DNA of 64,000 nucleotides from the NCBI GenBank assembly GCA_033002965.1, contig JAURVB010012908.1:62001-126000 (forward strand). The letters run 5' to 3'. The notes beneath the pieces were generated by a model. The model saw only the letters and a list, made by a program, of their open reading frames with translations. It was not told the origin of the DNA and ran no database searches. The stretch's first letter is position 1. The number at the start of each line of letters is the position of its first letter. The DNA comes from Piper betle (Eukaryota; Streptophyta; Magnoliopsida; Piperales; Piperaceae). Shown here one piece after another: positions 39,435 through 54,536 of this stretch. Both the position numbers and the translations under genes were made by a program.

Positions 39435-41000
39435 AGTGCATAGCTACAGGCAAGGTTGAGTTGAGCAGTACATACCGAATGTACCGAGAAACAGTGAATG
39501 AGTAGTAGCGGGAGGCCTACACGATAGCGTTAGGCGTGAACGAGTAGTAAATACCGGCATATCGGGATTTGGTTGAGGTTTCCTATATGCATAGGATTTG
39601 GTTGAGGTTTCCTATATGCATAGGATTTGGAAGGATTTGCTAAATTTTTGGATGGCTTATTTTTCTTAGTTGCACTGGGGGAAGTCTTGTGTGAGGCTGA
39701 AGTTTTTGACGTGGAAATAGCCTTAAACAAAAGGGAAAGGTAACTTTGATGTTATGTAGCATACATACATAAAATCGTAGAATTTTGTGTCTAAAAAATG
39801 AAAATAAAATAGATATAAGACTTCTTCCTCTTCTTTTTTGGCCAATGGAGATATTTTCAATTAATTAGAAAACACATTCAATTTTTCGGAATTTTTAAAT
39901 GAAATGAATAAAATGGATACTGAGGAGGCTTCCAAAGTACTTTCATTTTGTTTTTATTTTTTTATAAAAAAATTGTTTTACTATATGTGACTGATTAATT
40001 TGTCATCTCCATAGTTAATGAAATGAGCAGCTTTGATCCGAGCTTCTTCTTGTGTTGAGAATGTGCTTCGCATACATAAGGAACCAACCTCTTTTGGTTT
40101 GTACCAATTTCGCCGATGTGATGATGTCAGAGGTGGTTAGGGGGACTGACACACACTTCCACGCCTGAGGTAGCAAGTCCTTCCTGTTATGCCAAACATG
40201 GTATCGGTAGCTTTATCAGAAGAAATATATGATTCTACTGGCTTATTTGTATAGACTATTGTTGTAAAAATGGAGGAAATTAATGACAGCTTCCATATAA
40301 TTTTATAATAAAAAAAGAAGAGGAGGAAAGCAACGAGCAGACTTCACAAGGAAGAGGAGAGACTCAGAGCAGGCACAACCGCATGAATACGTCTGTAACA
40401 TCTTTGAAATGCCAGCCAGCGAGAGCACCACCCAGTCGTTTTCTTCCGCGCAAGGCCACAAGAATCACAGAAATGAGGAGCGGACAAGATTGTGCCCGGT
40501 GTAGAAGGCGTCGTCTCGTCCCAATCGCCTTCTATTCTTTCCCTACCAATCATCATCGGTGTTAAGGGCTCACAAGTCACATCATTAAAAAAAGTCCCAC
40601 TAGGCCGGCAATTGAGCAAAATGGTTTCGTCTCCGCCGAACTCAAAACTCTTGAGTTCATGGTTCAATTCGCCTAATTAATATTCAATTATCGTTGCAAG
40701 AAAATAGCTTTAACACCACTCAAGTCTTTTAAATTTGTTGGTCTTTGTGCATTCTCTAGTTTTGTTCCCATGCTGGATTTAATCCAGCTGGATGTAAACC
40801 ATGAGCCCTTGCTCCCAGTTCATACCTTAAACACACCAAAGAACAATCGACAAATTAACCAATGCTGCCAATGAACTAACAGCGAATATATGCAGGGATG
40901 ACGAAATGTTTTCTTGATATAATTCATTTATATATATATATATATATATACACACACCATTCTCAAAGACCTCTCATATGAACACTCTGTACAACTTCAT

Positions 41001-45532
<4,532 letters not shown>

Positions 45533-46632
45533 CCCACTCGCCGGCTCAACGTACCCTTATTCTCTTCTCCTCCTTAGAAAATAGAAACTGAGCTGGTCGT
45601 CAACAAGTATCTAGGGAGGAGTTTGATGGAGCTTGGGTGGCGTGTGTCGGAAACAGATTGAATTTGACATGCCTTCACGTCCATAGCCAGTTGCTACATT
45701 GTAGTAGTCTTTGGTTTTGTCGATTACGGAGTTGGTGTTCGTGACACTTTCTTGTTTCTACTGCCATGTCTCGACTCTTTATGTGGTTGACTGATTTTTT
45801 TGTTCACGCATGGTGAAGAGTTTGTCATTGCTGTCGATTGATTGCCGTCATATTCTTTCACCAACTAACAGTTTTGTTCGTCTGCCAAAAATATCCTCTT
45901 CAACAGTACTTTATTTACAACAAATTGGCGTCATTCTAGTTCATTTATGCTCCCATGTAGGAATAGATGTTTTTAATCCCAACTATTGTCTCAAAAAACA
46001 TGGTTCGGAATTAACTAAGTTACCAGACTATTTACTCTGTGGTGAAAGGCTATAGTTTTTAATGTCGACGGTTAGACATTTGGTTAGTGAAATGGTAAAC
46101 ATTGAATATGTGAAATCTGAGAATGGCTTACCATCGCATGGCCTGGAAATGGATTAGTAATCTATAAGACCTCCTGATTTACTTTATCTCGAAAGGATTT
46201 CTGCTAACGACTTGGAACCGTGCATTGATACAGATAGCTATATGAATCTAAATTCTATTCACGGTGACATTTTTTATTAAGCACCCAAACCCAATACTTC
46301 TAGTTTAATCAATCAATCCAAGTACTACTCGAAACGACATGAACTGGGGTATCACAAGGGGTGGCTTTGCTGAACTTCCCTACATTAGCCTCCTCCTCCA
46401 TTCCAAATATTATAGTTTAATGAAAAATATAGCGTACAGCGGAAAAGTTTTTACATACACTGCAGGGATCGACTTCAAAAGCTTGATTAATCAGCCAGAG
46501 TGTAATGCATTTATCTACACATTGATAGGAGGGGGGCATACAAAGTGAGAAAATAGCCAAGTTTAACATAGAAGCTATAGTTAAAACAAGGTTATGTCTA
46601 ACAAGAGAATAACATTAATTTATAGTACCTTG
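45533..46632. other. CCD1 upstream region, no gene seen
   Basis: About 1.1 kb lies between the CCD1 start and the MHF1-like remnant. I see no recognisable exon on either strand. Confidence 0.5.
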
Positions 46633-46981
46633 TTAGGATATGCCTAATCCATCCGTAGCAACGGCCTTCTCTTCTTTCTTTGAAGATCTCTTGCGCTTCT
46701 TATCGCTATTTGCTTCTTTACCTTTAATTTCGGAGGAAATGGATTACAACATGCAGGCCACATGTTCATTTCTATGAGCCGAAAGAATTACATCATCCAT
46801 GTTGATGGTTTTACGGTTTCCATGTTGTGCAAACAGTTCCAAGTCCTTGGCCAACCGCTCAGAATATTTAAAAGCTAGATCAGAGATGCAATGTCATGAC
46901 GGGTTGAGAAATTTCCATTTCATATTTCTTAGCTTTGGACTCGGCAACTGAAACAACTGAGAGGCGAAATCGATCTCCAAG
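46633..46981 (-). pseudogene. MHF1/CENP-S histone-fold protein copy with frameshift and stop
   Basis: MHF1 pairs with MHF2 on FANCM and limits meiotic crossovers; it is also the CENP-S kinetochore histone-fold protein. Read leftward: LGDRFRLSVVSVAESKAKKYEMEISQPVMT, a +1 slip at 46890-46891, then CISDLAFKYSERLAKDLELF, AQHGNRKTINMDDVILSAHRNEH and VACML. An in-frame TAA follows at 46744-46746. The frame then continues SISSEIKGKEANSDKKRKRSSKK and ends at a TAA at 46633-46635. The histone fold is read without any intron. An in-frame stop lies just before LGDRF, and no start codon was found. This fits a 5'-truncated retrocopy or a decayed gene; the real intron positions of plant MHF1 were not available to me. 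Confidence 0.7.
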
Positions 46982-49900
46982 TTATCTCGGCCTTTTTGCT
47001 GTCATTATTCAACAAACTGGTTTCCAACCTGTCCATACAATGCTCTAGCTTCAACAAATACAGGAAGCACCCCCAAAAAAGGTGGCAAAATGATCAGTAT
47101 GATCGTCAAAGAGATAAGAGAGATAAAATGCCTAGCGAATGGTAAAAAAAGAACTGATTCGACTAAAACTAAAAAGTATGAACATGTCTACGCCCGCATG
47201 CCTAGCAAATGAAGTACGGGTTATTCTTCCCAACTTAATTACTCTGGCCTGTATGACAACAAAAGGCTTCTGCATTGTGTAATTGTTTGCCTCGGAAAAA
47301 AATACAAGTAGGAAAAATATAACTAAGACAGATCAATTTAAAATGATTGATAATAGTGGTTTTCTGGTCAAGGTTCGAATCTACCCGCAAAAGACACATA
47401 ATAGAATTAAATTCTAGGTCCAGAAGGTTATGATGCACATTATTTAGTTAGTAAAAAAATCACAAATTGGGGAAGGAAACAAGACCATCGTCCTAAATTT
47501 TAGCATGGAGTAAGAACTAAGGTGCGATAAATAATACACTAATCAATAACATGATACAATTGACACACTCGAGAATTATAAAAGTGTGCTAGCGCTAGAC
47601 ATATTACAATCCCCATGTCAATCTAAACAACAGTCAGTGGTAAAAGCGCCCATGCCAATCTCAAAATGTCAACACATGGTCTCCAAATCATTCCTCAGAA
47701 TGCCGCTTATCAACCATAGCAATGAAATCAACCCAGGTCCCTCAACCTCAACCAAAATTTTGCAGAGGGAGCACCCACATAAGCTTCCATGCTACTTCGG
47801 ATTACTAAACATTTCCTCATTGGAAGGAAAACAGTGCAACAACATCGCAGGGAAACAACGAAAGATAGAACTCTGACAAACTATAAACAAAGCTCAATAG
47901 ATTCGCAAAGTTAGGCACAGATACTTTCCAACTTTTATAGTTGTTAAACACGTTACCATATAGTAAACCCATATATAGGACAAGCAAACGATGCAGAAGA
48001 AGAAGAAGAAGAAGAAGAGAAGAGGGAGGGCATACCACCGAATAAGAGAAGCTAAGAGAGAGAGAGTTAGAGAAGGCTATGACGCCGGCGGCGGCCATCG
48101 GTGGCCGGCGGTGGGTCGTGGAGGCAGCCATAGTTCACTCCCACCACCACCCATTTCTTCCCTCCTCCACGCCTGTCATTGCAACCAACACTCTTGTGCT
48201 GTATTAATGGGCTACTTTAGAAACATTTTGGGCCCATGAAACCCATTAAACTGGGCTTTATTTTTAGTACATCAACCTCATGACTTCTGTCTTTTTTTCG
48301 TTCCAATTTTTTATCTATCAAAAATCTTGAATTTAATTAATGTATAATAAAATATTTTATTTATGATAATAAAGTCAAATTGACTCCGGACTTACTAAGT
48401 TATAAATCCTGTATGACATCTACTTCAATACTAAAATTTTGGATTCGGCGTACTTCGGATTTAAATGTTTAAAGTTTATTAGAGTTTAAAGCATTGGGTT
48501 TAGGCTGTTTAAATATTTGTGATTTTTGCATTAATTAAACAACAAATAAGTACCGTATATTCATCTTATAGTTTGTAATAAAATCTAGTGTTGTCGTTGT
48601 GCTATTTAGTTTCATGAAAGGTACGTCATTTTCCTACACTACACAAAATGCTTTTAACTTTATATATAATTTATAATAATATATAAAATTAAAGACTTTT
48701 ATTTTACTCTCACCACATGTCCGGTAACTATGTTATAATAGTTTCATTTATTTTATATTCAAGTAAATATTTCTTTCTTATTGAAGATTTTTTAATTGTG
48801 ATGTGTTACGTATTCTCTAACTATTTTATAATATTATTTTTTATTTCATATTTATAAATAAAATCAAATTATAATTTTATCTTCTTATTATTACAATTAG
48901 AAATAAAAAAACCAAATCATCTAAAAATAGGCTTTATAATAAATCCATTTTTTCGGTGAATAGAGTAATTAATTAATCAATAAATATCAACTAACTAATA
49001 TATAATAATATAATAGGATTTTTAGAAATATACATAATACATAAGACTATTATAAGTAAATATCTATTGTACTACAAATCAAATATTATAAAAAAAATAC
49101 TAAGGTAATATTATATAGTGAGCTACATAAAAATAATTAACTGTAAGAATAATAAATAAATAAAACTTATATGATTTTGTGCATTAGGGCGCCAGCGACG
49201 ACATAATTTGGTCCCACGACGAAGGATGGGAGACAACGCAACGGCTATAAGATGTTTATGGCGTCATGCAAATCGTTGGATCGAACCTGGGGGGCGGTGC
49301 CAGATCAAAGGGACCCACGTTGATATCATCGATACTCCCCCCGATTGGAGCTCCAGATCAAGGGGACCCACGGTGCCATACGGACATGTACTGCGTTACA
49401 GGTGGCGTCACGCAGGGGGAGGAGGGAAAGATAGCTTTGGTCTCTATTTTGGACCACGGAGAAGATTAGGTCCACGCGTGCATCCGCCACGTGGCTGTGA
49501 TGGTGCGACTCCTTTGTGCCGCCACTGCGCTGGGGTCTTTGGGCTGCACAACTTCTCATGTGGGCGCGCGGGTCCCCCCCCTCCCTTCATTTGTGTCATC
49601 CGCTCGGGAAGCAAATGCAGGCCCATTTGCCGCCTCTTTTCTTTGGACGGGAGTCTCATTCGGGTTGGGAAAAAAACACTATTAATAAACTTTATTATAT
49701 CGTTTTAATTATATTATTACTCAAAAATATTTTTTAAGCTTTTAAATTTATTAAATAAAACTCAAGCCGTATAAAATAGGTGTGTGTATATATATATGTA
49801 TATTAATTCATGTAATAAATAAATATTAATAATAAGTCGATAACTTATTAAAATGATTTGAGATGAATGTGAAATTAGTAGGTTATAAAGTCCATTTTAT

Positions 49901-51600
49901 TAGTTACGAGCTCATGCAATGGGCAATAAATGTATCGAGAAATATTACATTATTTTTAGCTTAAAAAATATAATTGAAACTAGATTTAGTTAAGATTTGA
50001 AACCATAAAGTCTTTTTTTTAATCGTGAAAACAAAATAAAAGTCTAGTTAATGATAAAAAACAGAAAGTTACTATTACAAATTTGAATTAAAGTCATCTA
50101 GACAAAAAGTACGATAATGTATTTTTTTAATCAAATATTTATCATTCAATGTTTAGGATTTAAGGTTGTATATTACAAAAGAATAAAGTTTAAAGATATA
50201 GCAAAAAGTACAGGTGGGCTTTCAATATTTTTAACCATTTACAATACATTATATACAAAAATATAACAACAGTGGAATAAAATTTAAAATACATATAATG
50301 GGGTGGTACAATTATTTTAAATATTATAAACAAAAATTACGTGCAATAAAATAATTTGTTAAGACGACGAAAATGTGATCTTAATAAATTGTAAAAGTAG
50401 GAGAGATTTATTTAATACGAAAGAGTTAATAATTACAAAACGAGTCAAATATATTTACAATGAAGACTTATGCTCCTTCATAAATGCATACAACTATTAT
50501 TATAAATTAATTTTATATGAAATATGTTTATTAGGTAGATTGTGATTGTAAGCTCGTTTGGGCATATCTTTTTTTATAAATAAGAATGAATTAGTTTTGA
50601 ATAATAAATAATAATAGATTAGATTCGAATAAATAAGATAGTCTGATAAATATGAACTTTTAAAATAACAAAAAAATTATATAAAATCTAAAAAAAACAT
50701 ATTACAGATTCCATTTTTTATAAAAGTAACCAACTTATAAGATAATGTTTAGTAAATTACTAAAAAAAATTATCCCGGCTTTCTAAAAAAATATAGTGAA
50801 TTAGTTTATTATTTATTTATTTATTATACGAAATTTTGTGAACGGTGCCTTCATCAATTTATATTTTTTCAATGTTTAACTAAACAGCTTTTTATATCTA
50901 CCTATGTTAAAAAATTTTACCACCACGAATCTAATTATTTTGATAATCAAATTCAATTTAACTCAATTTGTATAGCACATTGCACTTAGTGAGTCTCAGA
51001 GAAATAGCGTCATAAATTAACTAGATTAACCTTAGCATTTTATATAATTTTATAGTCTTTTGACCTCCGAATCAACACAATTTTTATCAGAGGCAAAAAT
51101 TTTAAGCTCGAACAATTATAACAAGATTAAAATTTCATATTAAATTTGTATTTAATAATATATATTAATTTATTCACAAAAACTATCCCTGGCCATACTT
51201 TTTCTCTTTTTTTATATTTTTTTCCAAACAAGACATTTTGTTGTCGTATATAGGGGCCATAAAGAAACCCAGGGAAATGAAATACTCCCAGGAATCTCAT
51301 TTTTTCATCATCAACCATCCCGAAAAAAACAATCCCCAAAAAAATAAAATGAAATAAAATAAAGCAAATATCACGCCTTTCACCAAGCCCATTTGACTCC
51401 CGCTCCGATTAATAAAACCCGATTTGACTACCACCCCACCCCTGTCAGAGTGCTCGTTGGCGGACGCCAAAACCCACCCCCCCCTTACGTCCGAGCCGGT
51501 CACCCTCCCGACCTAACCCGTAACCCCACCGCCTTTCCACCGGCCAAGCCGGTCACTCCGACACCCCCTCGCAACTTCTCGAAAGACTCCCTATCCGAAA
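46982..51600. other. Long intergenic region, mostly AT-rich
   Basis: No supported gene was found. At 48033-48131 (-) an open stretch starting MAASTTHRRPP ends at a GGTATGC donor-like site, so an isolated first exon is possible but unproven. A GAA/AAG microsatellite lies at 47994-48020. 48240-49180 and 49690-51370 are extremely AT-rich. A 500-bp GC-rich island sits at 49190-49690. Confidence 0.5.
49190..49690. other. GC-rich island with repeated GGGACCCACG-type motifs
   Basis: It stands out sharply from the AT-rich DNA on both sides. GGTCCCAC at about 49211, and GGGACCCACG at about 49311 and 49364, fit the GTGGGNCC core bound by TCP transcription factors in one or other orientation. Open frames exist on both strands (for example 166 codons from 49208) but match no family I know, and their composition looks non-coding. 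Confidence 0.35.
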
Positions 51601-52244
51601 TTTCACCCGCATTGGAGTGAATTTCGGCCGCGTTTCGTTTGTCTTCCATCTCCATCCCACCACGACGACGACGACGACGACGACGGAGGTCAAAGCCGGC
51701 GGCGGCGCTGCCGGAGCTCCTGCGAGCTTCTCCGATGGCCGCCTCTCCCTCTTCCCGGCCTCTCCCTCCCTGGATCGGCCGCCAAAAGGTGAGTTAGGCG
51801 CTGTTCGATCCTTTTTTAATTACTAGATTTCCTTTCCCCCTTCCCTTGGTGCATATATGTATATATAGTCTATACTAATACAATAGTTATAGAGTGTGTA
51901 TATATGTATCATCGATCGATTTTTTAGTATTTTGCTTTGCAAGTTTGTTGTTCAAAGTGTACAAGATCGATCTGGCTAATTGTTTGATTCGGTTGATCGA
52001 GATGTATATATATTTATTAAAAAAACTGAACTGGAATCAGGTCATTGTTGCTTGGAGTTCGAAGTAGTTAAGTAGGCACGATTTGCGATCTGTGATATAG
52101 TAATGATCTATGGCTTTCTTTTTCTGTTGGGTGAATAAATCTGAAAAAAGGAAGAAAGATGTGAACTTGGTGTTCATCTGCTAATTCGTTTTTTTTTGGT
52201 TTTGTGGAAGGGGGAGTCCTGTGGAGGTGGTGGGTGCCCCAAGC
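51600..52244 (+). other. Probable 5' leader with intron of the RR-TZF gene
   Basis: A GC-rich leader at about 51600-51788, with CGA repeats at 51665-51686, ends in a good donor (AAAAG|GTGAGT). A pyrimidine-rich tract and AG at 52209-52210 make a plausible acceptor shortly before the start codon. An intron of about 420 bp in the 5' untranslated region is inferred. Confidence 0.5.
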
Positions 52245-54536
52245 ATGTGCGGAGGGCAGGAACACGTGATCAACCACTCTTCTTCGCCACCGCCGTCGTC
52301 TTCGCTGGCCATGGATTCGTCGGAAACCGATCGGAATGCAGTCGTCAACAACGGCGGAGTGGGGCAGCGGTACCTGACCATTGAAACCGACGTTGACTCC
52401 TCGTCTTCCAACCTCCTCGAGCTTGCCGCCGATAACGACGCCGACGGCTTCCGCCGGGTGCTCTCCCTCGACCCGGCGGTGGTTGACGAGGCCGGGATTT
52501 GGTACGCCCGCCGGCGCGGCGGTGACCCGGCGAGGGGGATGGTGCTTCAGCAGCGGACGCCGCTCATGGTGGCCGCCACCTACGGCAGCCTCGACGTGAT
52601 GAGGCTGATCCTGGCCGCCGGGCCCGCCGTCGACGTCAACCGGTCCTGCTTCCCCGACGGCAGCACGGCCCTCCACTGCGCCGCGTCCGGCGGCTCCCCC
52701 TACGCCGTCGAGGCCGTCCGGCTGCTGCTCGCCGCCGGCGCTGACGTCGCCGCTGTCGATTCCGGCGGCCACCGCCCTCTCGACGTTGTCGTCTCGCCGC
52801 CCAAGCTACAAAGCCAGAAGCTTGCTCTGTCCAAGCTCCTCGATGCGCCCGACTGCTTAACCATGGCCATGGCGGCCAATTCGAGCTCCGGCTCGGAATC
52901 GCCGCCGCTCTCATCTTCCCCCGACTTCTACAACGGATCGTCTATCAGCGGAGGAGTTTCGGCTGCTGCGGCGGCGGCATCGGAGAAGAAGGAGTACCCG
53001 ATCGACCCGTCGATGCCGGACATCAAGAACAGCGTGTACGCCTCGGACGAGTTCCGGATGTTCTCGTTCAAGGTGCGTCCGTGCTCGAGAGCGTACTCCC
53101 ACGATTGGACGGAGTGCCCCTTCGTCCACCCTGGCGAGAACGCGCGGCGGCGAGACCCCCGCAAGTACCACTACAGCTGCGTCCCCTGCCCGGACTTCCG
53201 CAAGGGGGCGTGCCGGCGGGGCGACCTCTGCGAGTACGCCCACGGCGTCTTCGAGTGCTGGCTCCACCCGGCGCAGTACCGGACCCGCCTCTGCAAGGAC
53301 GGCACCGGCTGCTCCCGGCGGGTCTGCTTCTTTGCCCATACCACCGACGAGCTCCGCCCTCTCTACGTCTCCACCGGCTCCGCCGTCCCCTCACCCCGCT
53401 CCTCCACCTCGGCCATGGAGATGGCCGCGGCTGCGATGGGTCTGATCCCGGGCTCGCCGTCGTCGGTCTCCGTGATGTCTCCGTCTCCGTTCACGCCGCC
53501 CATGTCGCCGTCGGCGACGAACGGGATGGGGCATGGCATGTGGGCGCAGCCAAGCGTCCCGACGCTTCATCTGCCCGGCAGCAATCTTCAGTCGAGTCGC
53601 CTGAGGTCGTCGCTCAGCGCCCGGGACATATTGCCTGAAGACTTGGCCTTGATGCAGGACATCGAGGCCGCCATGAATGACTTCAACTGCTTCTCTTCTC
53701 AACACCCTCGTCTGAGCAGCGTGGCCACCTCCAACAGAGCTGCTCGATCCACCACTCTCACCCCTTCCAATCTGGACGAGCTGTTCACTGCCGCCGAGAT
53801 CTCGTCTTCCCCACGGTACGCCGATCAAGCTGGGAACTTGTTCTCCCCCACGCACAAGTCCGCGATTCTTACCCAGTTCCAGCAGCAGCACCAGAGCATG
53901 CTTTCGCCTATCAACACCAATGTTTTCGCCCCCAAGGGCGCCATTGATCAGCACGGGCTCTTGCAGGCCTCCCTGGGGCTCCCGTCTCCTGGTCGGATGT
54001 CGCCGAGGAGTGTTGATTCGATGACTCCGATGGGGTCTAGGGTTGCGGCTCTCGCACAGCGCGAGAAGCAGCAGCAGATGCGCAGCTTGAGCGCCCGTGA
54101 TCTTGGGAGTGGGGGTGGCCTGGCCAGTGATCACCCCATTGGCTCCCCAGTGAGCAACAATAGCCATGGCAATCTATGGTCAAAGTGGGCATCGCCCTCC
54201 GGGAAGGTGGACTGGGGACTGAATGGGGAAGAGCTTCATCAGTTGAAGAGGTCGTCCTCCTTTGAGCTGGGGATAAATGGGGAGGAGCCTGACCTTTCCT
54301 GGGTTCAGTCTCTGGTGAAGGAGTCCCCGCCTGAGTTGAAGTTGAAGTCGGCTGCTACTCCTGACCCTACTATGATGGGAGGCGGCTCTTCTACCACCCC
54401 CACCACCACCGGCACCTTGACCGCCAAGGGCGGCGGTGAGTGCACTGCAAATTCAGCTCAACTAGACGAAGCCATCGATCACGCAGTTCTTGGAGCATTG
54501 TTGGAACGGATGCAGCTGGATCAACTGGCTGCGTAG
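52245..54536 (+). CDS. CCCH zinc-finger protein with ankyrin repeats (plant RR-TZF, TZF7-11/OXS2 group)
   Basis: Single-exon coding region of 763 residues. Two ankyrin repeats lie at about residues 95-190 (TPLMVAATYGSLDVMRLIL, GSTALHCAASGG). An arginine-rich pre-finger CX5HX4CX3H (C-SRAYS-H-DWTE-C-PFV-H, from about residue 279) precedes the two plant-type fingers CX7CX5CX3H and CX5CX4CX3H. The Ser/Pro/Met-rich C-terminal half contains LSARD motifs and a PEDL..MQDIEAAMND segment. It also has a short Leu-rich string near 480 residues beyond the start that resembles the nuclear-export region of this group, an inference. Relatives shuttle between nucleus, P-bodies and stress granules, and act in salt, oxidative and ABA responses through RNA or promoter binding. 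I chose ATG 52245 (MCGG) because family members begin MC; ATG 52221 adds eight residues. Confidence 0.92.
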   Translation: MCGGQEHVINHSSSPPPSSSLAMDSSETDRNAVVNNGGVGQRYLTIETDVDSSSSNLLELAADNDADGFRRVLSLDPAVVDEAGIWYARRRGGDPARGMVLQQRTPLMVAATYGSLDVMRLILAAGPAVDVNRSCFPDGSTALHCAASGGSPYAVEAVRLLLAAGADVAAVDSGGHRPLDVVVSPPKLQSQKLALSKLLDAPDCLTMAMAANSSSGSESPPLSSSPDFYNGSSISGGVSAAAAAASEKKEYPIDPSMPDIKNSVYASDEFRMFSFKVRPCSRAYSHDWTECPFVHPGENARRRDPRKYHYSCVPCPDFRKGACRRGDLCEYAHGVFECWLHPAQYRTRLCKDGTGCSRRVCFFAHTTDELRPLYVSTGSAVPSPRSSTSAMEMAAAAMGLIPGSPSSVSVMSPSPFTPPMSPSATNGMGHGMWAQPSVPTLHLPGSNLQSSRLRSSLSARDILPEDLALMQDIEAAMNDFNCFSSQHPRLSSVATSNRAARSTTLTPSNLDELFTAAEISSSPRYADQAGNLFSPTHKSAILTQFQQQHQSMLSPINTNVFAPKGAIDQHGLLQASLGLPSPGRMSPRSVDSMTPMGSRVAALAQREKQQQMRSLSARDLGSGGGLASDHPIGSPVSNNSHGNLWSKWASPSGKVDWGLNGEELHQLKRSSSFELGINGEEPDLSWVQSLVKESPPELKLKSAATPDPTMMGGGSSTTPTTTGTLTAKGGGECTANSAQLDEAIDHAVLGALLERMQLDQLAA

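Noticed and set aside
47366..47395. tRNA T-arm-like GGTTCGAATC
   Set aside because: The flanking bases do not pair as a T stem, and no matching A box or acceptor stem is nearby.
48033..48131. Possible first exon MAASTTHRRPP...
   Set aside because: It has a donor-like site, but no downstream exon could be linked to it. The MHF1-like remnant lacks a matching acceptor and frame.
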